Shown one piece after another: positions 56,252-64,000 of a DNA stretch of 64,000 nt. The stretch spans positions 4,592,780 through 4,656,779 of the forward strand of contig JAUPFP010000002.1 in assembly GCA_036925085.1 (NCBI GenBank), read 5' to 3'. The stretch comes from Brachycybe producta. Taxonomy: Eukaryota; Arthropoda; Diplopoda; Playtdesmida; Andrognathidae. How positions within the stretch are numbered: the stretch's first letter is position 1; each line of letters begins with the position of its first letter. Both the position numbers and the translations under genes were made by a program. The notes beneath the pieces are model-generated. The model saw nothing but the letters and a program-made list of their open reading frames with translations. It was not told where the DNA came from and did no database searches.

Positions 56252-59057
56252 TTAATGTTCGAAGGTGATGTTTTGAAACACTAAAGCATAAGTTACAGCT
56301 GTTCCAATCACCTGTCAGAAAAAATTCTAAATAGCTGATATTTCACAAGAAACTATATTATTAATTATACTTTACCGTTAGTAACAAGTTCTTTGTTATC
56401 GGAAAGAAGCCACCAAACGTGATTGATGCTTTGTTGCTATGCATTTCATATCTGTAAACCATATAATCCATTTTCTCCTAAAAAGAACAAAGTACATCTT
56501 AAAATGGACATAGTTGCAAAATCATGTCTTCTGTACATGTACATCTGACATGCATATTTGAATTTGAATAATTACTCAGCAAAAGGCCCAGAGGGGACTA
56601 TTGATTGACTTTTGACTCACCATTCCTGTCCCACCAAAATTTCATGTATTCCATTTTTGCACTACTGATTTTCGACCCCATTGATTACAGGGCCTTCCTG
56701 GTTTCATCTACTCTCATCTCTAAATCTGCTTTGGATTCGCTAACTAATAATATGTCATCTACAATCAGCGATACACAAAGGTGCATCCTGACCTACCCCA
56801 GCCAGTAATTCATCTAGTACCAAAATGAATAGATAGGAACTAAGTGCTGAACCTTGATGCACCCCAGTTCTAGTACTAAAACTATTTAGGCTGCCTTTGC
56901 AGTCCTGCCACTTGCCCCCTGCTTCTGTATATATGTCCCTCATAATATCTATATAACTGTTTCCACGGCTCTCTTCTGAAAAACCTCACAGTAAATTTCA
57001 GGGCACCCTATCATAAGCTTTCTCTAAATCTATAAACACCATGCGTAACTCCTTGGCAACCCTAAACTTCTCAATAACTTTCCTTACTGCAAAAATAGGG
57101 TTTATTGTGGATTTTTCTGGCATAAACTCAAATTCGTTTCCATGAATAGGTGTTTTTCTTTGCAGTCTTTTTTCTACAACTTCATTATATGGTTCATCAA
57201 CTTTGAATCTCCTGTAATTTCCACACTCCACTCGCACATCTCCTTTTTCTTTAAATATAGGCACAACCCAGCTGTTCTGCTATATTCATAGTTTCCTATC
57301 CCCTATGGTCAACCTAGTGAATAACTTTGTTAGCCAAGCAATACCAACATTCTCTAAAACTTTTAACATTTCTACTGGTATGACATCTGGCCCCTAATGC
57401 CTTTTCCTGACTTCATCTTTTGCAGTGTGTGTGGGATATCTCTTCTTTCTTCATCAAATCTACTTCATCCTTGCCATCATTCGTATCAGTGGAACGCTCA
57501 AGCTCTCCTCTCTCACTCATAAACTTACTAAAATACTCCTCCCACCTTTTCCATACCTCCTCTCCACCACACAACACCCTGCCATTAGTATCCTTGATAC
57601 TCAACACTTTTTTTTTAATATGTCTGCCTTGCCTTTTCCATGTCCTAGCTATTCTATATACAGTACTGCAATCCTCTGCCTCAACCACCACCGCCAACTC
57701 TTGAATGCTTTCTTCTTCCATTTAACTGCCCTCAGCACTTACTCGTCACACTACCAAGTTTCTCTGTCTAGTATAGAACCAAAAAAATACGAATTTGTGC
57801 TTGCAAAACTTTCTACAAAAACATTTGAAAGCAATTACTTCTACCGGTGTTAATGAAGGTTACGGCATCACAGTTAAAAGTGAATATGAAAACTGAAACT
57901 TGGTACGATGTTTATGAAAAATGAAAAGAAAGCATACTTCATTTGTGCGGTTTGGTTTCCAGTTTGAAACTTCCATATTTTCTTTATCGAAGGCTGTTAG
58001 TGAAGATGTAACCTAAAATAATGTATTATTTTAGCAACATTTAGTATAGTAGAAAATTAAGAGACTGTAGTTGCTACAAATTAAATTTAGTAATTACTTG
58101 GTCGTTAAGGTTTGAACAGGAAATTGTTGTTAAGGTCACTAGTACTGCACTTACTCCAATATAATACAGAAAAGAAATCTGAGTTACAGTTTTTAACATG
58201 TCCTCTTTGGGGTAAAATACAATTGATCCTGTTACGTTTGCAAAATAGCAAACGATAAATGTCGAGAATAAGTTGTTGGCCTTTTTCACGAGTAAACATA
58301 GTTGATAGTGTTGCAGTTGACGTTCAAAAAGGCTGCAGTTAGGTTTGTCATTTAAACATTCTTCGAAACAAGCATGGAGTAATTTACAAACGAAAACGAT
58401 AAACATTGTGTAGAAATATTCGTAAGATTTTGAAGCCAGTGCTGTTATGACGACTACTATTTGTAACATTCTACCCGAAATTTTGATTTCTTCATGTGTT
58501 TCTAGGAGGAAGGAATTCATTGCATTATATGAAGCTACAGTTGTTGCTGCAATTAATAAAAGCCAACTGATAAACAAAATGTTCGCCCATTTTTTAGTTG
58601 TATTAATCAAGTGGTGTCGTTTCTGTTCGGGACGAATATTGTCCACTTTTCGTGCGATGTCAATCAGTAGATCTACGTGATTTTTTATACGAATGTAGGT
58701 GGTACATAAGGTTATTGGGGACATTGCCATTTTGGCAATAACTATAAGAAAGCTACACGTACTTCGAATACTTTGTAGAGGATTATCCTTTAGTGCGTCT
58801 TTTGCAAAGCTTGCTGTACGAAATGCAAATAAAAATATTGCACATACAGTCAACGGTATTACTTTCCAGTATTGGAAATAATATGCATTTTGTTTCGACG
58901 AATCGATGCATATGCCATGAAGTCGAAATACGGCCAATAGACCGCGTAACCCTACACTTTGAAGTAGATTTGATTCGATTTCGGTGTTAGACATTCGGTT
59001 CGATTTGTCAGATTGCACAGATTGTTCGGCCATCCATATGTTGATCTGTTTTTCCAT
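56252..59057 (-). CDS. GR6: gustatory-receptor-like 7TM protein with a LINE in intron 2
   Basis: Exons (- strand) 59057..58098, 58012..57938, 56477..56376, 56311..56252; 398 aa. Starts MEKQINIWMAEQSVQSDKSN; then SVGLRGLLAVFRLHGICID, six hydrophobic segments, QLQHYQLCLLVKKANNLFS, CFEECLNDKPNC loop, exon 3 ending GGFFPITKNLLLT, last exon GTAVTYALVFQN and a TFEH tail. Very close to GR7 and GR4 through exon 1 and in exons 2-4 (TAFDKEN, NWKPN), showing recent duplication. The exon-3 acceptor is TAG rather than CAG. No lesion seen. A dead retrotransposon fills intron 2 on the same strand. Confidence 0.88.
56600..57770 (-). mobile_element. Degraded LINE reverse-transcriptase fragment
   Basis: On the - strand: connector region 57721..57413 (TWKRQGRHIKKKVLSIKD), RT with VFIDLEKAYDRVP (57264..56998), motif B region TRTGVHQGSALSSYLF (56943..56755), then a VDDILLVSESKADLE block at about 56770..56690 (motif C with VDD). 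Frames change between blocks and there is a stop after about 56690, so it is inactive. The endonuclease is missing. The GVHQGSALS motif fits RTE/Jockey-superfamily LINEs; the clade is not certain. Confidence 0.8.
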
Positions 59058-59463
59058 TCTTCTCGTAGTTTTTTCTTCTTCTTTTGGAATGTCCGTTGCG
59101 AGATGCTGGGTTATATTATTCTGAGCAGGTTAATTTGTTTTTCTCCATGATCCTTGCGGCTTTTCCTCCCCCCCCCCCATCAAAATTACTATTATCCGTA
59201 ATTACATAAATTGATTATATTCTATTTATTTTGTTTTGTTGTCATTAAGTGTGCAATCAAATTAATTAAATTTAGTTTATAATGAAACAGAGCTATTATG
59301 AGATTGCAAAGCAAATATTTTTGAAAACACATGTTACAATAAATTCAAACAAACCTAATGTAATTATCATGTTTGGTAATTTATATATTGCTTTTTTTAA
59401 TATTTTACCCATTAACTAAAATATTTGATGACATTTTTAATTCAAACAGTTTGAGTAATATCA
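59058..59463 (-). other. GR6 5' flank shared with GR4 and GR7
   Basis: CTTCTTCTTTTGGAATGTCC, poly-C run, TTATCCGTAATTACATAAAT, CAAATTAATTAAATTTAGTT, and outer boundary TTTGAGTAATATCA. Candidate promoter/5' UTR block. Confidence 0.75.
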
Positions 59464-60981
59464 GGAAGGGGGTATGCCATCCATGATGAGAGTGATAGGT
59501 CTTCCTCTGTAATCATCTGCGGCCCCCTCCCCGCCTGTGGCTCAACAGTACGAATTGACTAGAATGTAAAGGGCATCACTGAGCAAGGTTTGTATGTTAA
59601 GGTGTGCTGGTAACTTTCAGCAAATAGGAAAGGCCTCCTGGACCCGCTCTGTGATGTCGCCCCACATGTCATTAGTAATACCAAACGTATCAGCACCGTG
59701 CCGTACGTATCGGCATTTTGAAATGTTTTTAAGTTGTGAAAAAACATAAAAACGTAGCCTCTGTTACAGGACGCTGGTGTAGATCCTCTTAGTTTGGGGC
59801 GGATGCCACCTTAGCTTATCCACCGGACGATTGAATTAGTTTTTTCATATTTCGATATCAGAGAATGGATCCCGAATCTATTAATACATGGACCTTTACA
59901 CCTAGGGCCTGTGTGCACCTACACAGGTGAACCCATACCCAAGGGACCGTGCCTTGGTGGTTATCCATCCACAGATACCGGAACCAGGATATGACTTATG
60001 CTTTGTGGTCTTAAATGGTAAATAAAAGAGGCGAAAATGCAGCACTTGGGGTACGAGGGACCCCAAGGCTATTGTAATACAGGGAAGACGAGATACAGGG
60101 TTTTACAATTGTATTACAGGTATATAACAATAATTATAATTTATTATATTTTTTATTCACATCTAAAGCCCGCTTTACAAATACAATTATGTCTGAAATA
60201 AATTTATAAATGAATTTTCATGCATACAACAACGTGAATGTTAAATTATTTGTTCAAAGTTGAATTAATTGAGATGTTATATTTTTCATAACATTCTGCA
60301 CATCTACTAGAGCGCTTTCTCGGGATCACCATCATTTTTATGAAATTTACAAAGCTATATACGATGCGCTCTGCAACCTATTTAGCACACCTCGCCCCCA
60401 ATTCTCTTGTCTAGAAGGTCACAAGGTCCCAATATATGCTATAAACTGTCACACTACGCACTGTTCTGCGCACTTTATACAAGTAAAAATGTTCGAATAC
60501 TTTTACTTGTGTATAACAGCCGATTGATACTTATAAATTAATTTATACATTTTATGTACCAAATCATTCACGTAAACATTCATCATTTAATTGACACAAA
60601 TATCTAAGTAAAAATTGTAGGTGTATAGGGGGCTTAACACAACTAACACATAAAAAAACATAACTATAGTAAAAAGAAGTAATATTTAACGCAAGTCAAA
60701 CACGAAACCTTTGTTTTCATTAGGGCAAACCCTAAATAAATATCGATTCAGCCACTTTAATATACAGTAATACCTTTTTTTTTTTAAGTAAAAAATGTTT
60801 TAAAATAAATATAATACAAAAATAAACGCAGAAATGATAAAAAGTGCAAGTGAGTCTAATAATTAATTTGGCCCCAGGCACTGTAAAACCTGTTAATCAC
60901 ATTTACAATTAGACAACCGATTACTAATATGCTCAGACATACTGTATGCCTTGTAAACATATTCTGTATGTTACATTTTAT
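59464..60981. other. Unclassified stretch between the GR6 flank and GR7
   Basis: 59464..60125 is richer in G+C than its surroundings and has phrases such as GGGACCGTGCCTTGGTGG and GTAATACAGGGAAGACGAG that look like untranslated LINE or other retroelement sequence, but I cannot place it and no frame is coding. 60126..60780 is A+T-rich with nothing recognised. 60783..60883 is the Tc1-like end. Confidence 0.5.
60783..60883 (+). mobile_element. Tc1-like terminal repeat remnant downstream of GR7
   Basis: AATACAAAAATAAACGCAGA, GTGAGTCTAATAATTAATTT, GGCCCCAGGCACTG then TA: the same end as at 56157 without transposase. The sequence after the TA (ACCTGTTAATCACATT) is the same as at GR6. Confidence 0.8.
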
Positions 60982-63248
60982 TTAATGGTCGAAGGCGATA
61001 TTTTGAAACACTATAGCATAGGTTAGAGCTGTTCCAATCACCTGTCAGAAGAAGAAAAAAAGATGTCTAAATCACTGATATTTCACAAGAAACTTATCAT
61101 ATTATTAATTAAAATATATACTTAACCGTTAGTAACAAGTTCTTTGTTATCGGAAAGAAGTCACCAAACGTGATTGATGCTTTGTTGCTATGCATTTCAT
61201 ATCTGTAAACCATATAATCCATTTTCTCCTAAAAAGAACAAAGTACATCTTAAAATAGACATAGTTGCAAATTCTACTGTACATCTACATTATATCTGAT
61301 TATATGCAATATTTGAATTTCAATATGTATTTTGCAAATCGCCCAGAATGACTATTTGCTGAGGATCAACTTAGTTCAAAAGGAGCATTAACTTAATGCA
61401 TTGTTAAAATACGATACGTGTAAACTACCGGTGACGAATCACTGCAGAGGCGCTATAAGCGTGTGTTTAAAGCATAAGGGCCAATTGGCAGACAGGCGAT
61501 TTTTGAAAGAATTTCCAACTACTTGACTCTGGAAGGTGTTCGATCCCTGCGACCGGCGACGTCGTTTTTTTAAACACTACGGTGTTTTGAAAATGTTTTG
61601 AAAATGGCTTTATTTTGTCGCTAAAAAGTCTTTCAAAAGACGTATGTGTGCCGCCAATTGACTTAGTATTGCACTGACCTAAAAAATAAACAGAAAAATA
61701 ACGACATTTTGTTTATTTTTGGGCTTTGACAATGCATTTCGCATGCTGCAATTGCACTTTTTGTTCCTCTACCACAGGCCTTCTTGGCTGCTTCTATAGT
61801 AAAGGGAAGAATCACACCTCCATAATAAAATCCTACGAAATTTCCACTTTGTAAGGGTTTTTACCAGAAGCACCATAGAGTATCTTTCAGTGCAAAGAAC
61901 CATAGAAATATTCCGATTTTTTATTTCTATTTCTAATTTCTGCTCCTTTTTCCCCGCATGTGTGATTCTTTTCTAATTCCCTCCACCCCCTCCCCCCTTT
62001 CCCGAAAAAAAATTTGCGGGTGCCCATGAATGTGAGCATGCAATAACGGTTAAAAGTGAATACGAAAACTGAACCATATCATATGTAATACGAAGTTCGT
62101 ACTTCGAACAATGAAAAGAAAACATACTTCAGTCGTGTGTTTAGGTTTCCAGTTTGTAACTTCGGTATTTTCTTTATCGAAGGCTGTTAGTGAAGATGTA
62201 ACCTAAAAAAGATGTATCATTTTAGCAACATTTTAGCATAGTAGAAAATTGACAAGACTGCATGTAGTTGCCACAAATTAAATTTAGTAATTACTTGGTC
62301 GTTAAGGTTTGAGCAGGAAATTATTATTAATGTCACTAGTACTGCATTTACTCCAATATAAGACAGAAAAGAAAGCCGAGTTATTAATTTTAACATGTCC
62401 TCTTTGGAGTAAAATACAATTGATCCTGTTGCGTTTGCAAAATAGCAAATGATAAATGTTGAGAACAAGTTGTTGGCCTTTTTCACGAGTAAACATAGTT
62501 GATAGTGTTGCAGTTGACGTTTGAAAAGGCTGCAGTTAGGTTTGTCATTTAAACATTCTTCGAAACAAGCATGGAGTAATTTACAAACGAAAACGATGAA
62601 CATTGTGTAGAAATATTCGTAAGATTTTGAAGTCGGAATGGATATGATGGCTAATATTTGAATTGTTATACCCGAAATTCCCTCTTGTGTTTGTAGGAAG
62701 AAGGAAGTCATTACCTGATATGATGCTACAATTGTCATTGTGATTAATAAAAGCCAACTGATAAACAAAATTTTGACCCATTTTCGAATTGCATTAATCA
62801 AGTGATGTCGTTTCTTTTTGAAACGAATATCGTCCACTTTTCGTGCGATGTCTATCAGTAGGTCTACGTGATTTTTTATACCTTTGTAGGTGATACAGAT
62901 GGTTACGAGGGGCATTCCCGTTCTAACAATAATTGAAAGAAAGGTACCCGTACTTCGAATACTTGTTAGAGAATTATTGTTTAGTGCGTCTTTTACAATG
63001 AATAGTGTACGAAATGAAAGTAGAAATATTGCAAATACAGTCAACGGTATTATTTTCCAGTATTGGAAATAATATGCATTTTTTTTTGTCAAATCGATGC
63101 ATATGCCATAAAGTCGAAATAGGTCCAATAAACCGCGTAACCCTACACTTTGAAGTAGATTTGATTCGATTTCTGTGTTAGAAACCCGGTTCAATTTGTC
63201 AGATCGTACAGGTAGTTCGGTCATCCATACGTTGATCTGTGTTTCCAT
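60982..63248 (-). CDS. GR7: gustatory-receptor-like 7TM protein
   Basis: Exons (- strand) 63248..62295, 62202..62128, 61228..61127, 61041..60982; 396 aa. Starts METQINVWMTELPVRSDKLN; SVGLRGLLDLFRLYGICID; six hydrophobic segments in exon 1; QLQHYQLCLLVKKANNLFS; CFEECLNDKPNC loop identical to GR6; exon 3 ending FFPITKNLLLT; last exon GTALTYAIVFQN. Donor of exon 3 is GTTAAG, the least typical in the array but usable. Nearest paralog GR6, then GR4. Intact. It is the outermost member seen; the array may continue beyond 64000. Confidence 0.88.
61725..61805 (+). mobile_element. CR1/L2-like LINE tail fragment, GR7 intron 2
   Basis: TTGACAATGCATTTCGCATG, GTTCCTCTACCACAGGCC, TTGGCTGCTTCTATAGTA resembles the LINE tail at 32108..32175. 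The rest of the intron (61229..62127) has nothing recognised. Confidence 0.5.
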
Positions 63249-63665
63249 TCTTCTAGTCTTTTTTTCTTCTTCTTTAGGATTGTTCTTTGCAGGTTGCTTG
63301 ATTATATTTTTAAGAGTTGGTTAATTTACTTTTTCTTCTGGTACCTTGTCGCTTTTTCCCCCCAATCAAAATTACAATTATCCGTAGTTGTGTAAATTGG
63401 TTAGTATGTTTTAGTTTAGTTCAGTAATTATTGACATTAAGTTTGAAATCAAATTAATTAAATTTAGTTTGTAATGACATGGAGCAATCGCGAGATTGCG
63501 AAGCAAACATTTTACGAAAACAACAAATGTTACAACAAATTAAAACAAACCTAATCTCATTTTCAAGTTTCGTATTTTAGATATTACTTTTTTTTTTTTT
63601 AAATATTTTTGCCCATTAACTAATATTTGACAACATATTTAATACAAACAGTTTGAGTAATATCA
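63249..63665 (-). other. GR7 5' flank shared with GR4 and GR6
   Basis: CTTCTTCTTTAGGATTGTTC, CCCCCCAATCAAAATTAC, TTATCCGTAGTTGTGTAAAT, CAAATTAATTAAATTTAGTT, outer boundary TTTGAGTAATATCA at 63652..63665. Confidence 0.75.
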
Positions 63666-63747
63666 AGGAGCAGACACGTACTGGCTACAAAATTCTAGGT
63701 TGGCAATATCTTGCATTGGCACTTCGTCTCTCTTCCAATATATATTT

Positions 63748-64000
63748 ACTAGTGGGGTAACCCGTCATAAATGACGGGAGCAAAATTCACAGGCAATTTT
63801 GCGCATGCGCGTCGTTTTTTTCCTTTTTTTACTCCTTTCATTTCAATTTCAGTTTCCCCCTTTCACTTTTCCCCCCTCCACGTTTTTCTCTCCCCCTACA
63901 CTTTCCCCTCACCCCTCCCACTTTTCTCTCTCTCTCTCCCCTTCTACACTTTCCAACCTTTTCCCATCACCCCCTCCCACTTTTCTCTCTCTCTCGCTCT
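63748..64000 (+). mobile_element. Microsatellite-bearing element with CCCGTCAT palindrome, cut by window edge
   Basis: ACTAGTGGGGTAAC, palindrome 63761..63778, AAATTCACAGGCAATTTTGC, GCATGCGCGTCG, TTTCATTTCAATTTCAG, then CT-rich units running off the right end. Confidence 0.85.

Overview
The window is animal nuclear DNA. The genes are split by short GT-AG introns, there are no bacterial operons, the sequence is A+T-rich, and introns and spacers are packed with foldback (MITE-like) elements, LINE fragments and microsatellites. The clustered 7-transmembrane genes belong to the insect-type gustatory-receptor (GR) family, which points to an arthropod or a close ecdysozoan relative. The species cannot be told from the sequence.

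Left part (1-21.3 kb, + strand): three conserved single-copy genes. They are the C-terminal two thirds of Cdk7 (the gene enters from the left edge), a complete fructose-1,6-bisphosphatase of 338 aa, and a 10-exon gene for a 674-aa protein with a CCCH zinc finger, an RWD-like region, CxxC zinc ribbons and a CHY zinc finger. I assembled exons by matching conserved protein blocks to splice sites. All exon phases join in frame.

Right part (23.4-63.3 kb, - strand): a head-to-tail array of seven GR-like receptor genes, called GR1 to GR7 here in coordinate order. Each has one long first exon (TM1-TM6), then three short phase-0 exons: a linker of 24-27 codons, a 34-35-codon exon ending in a conserved LLT-type motif, and a last exon with a TM7 signature of the form TYhhhhQN. 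Six copies are open. GR4 has lost its start codon and carries a 10-bp deletion, so it looks like a young pseudogene. GR4, GR6 and GR7 are the closest relatives and share about 400 bp of 5' flank. GR6 and GR7 also share the remains of one Tc1-like insertion just downstream, which dates their duplication after that insertion.

The spacers and introns hold several recognisable repeat families: hAT-type MITEs with exact 8-bp target duplications, a Mutator-like MITE with a 10-bp duplication, a pogo/Tigger-like MITE, a decayed R1/I-type LINE with an 11-bp flanking repeat inside a GR3 intron, a second LINE inside a GR6 intron, dispersed CR1/L2-like LINE 3' ends, a TCGAATCC-rich element, and a microsatellite-bearing element marked by the palindrome CCCGTCATAAATGACGGG. 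Several are nested, giving a relative insertion history.
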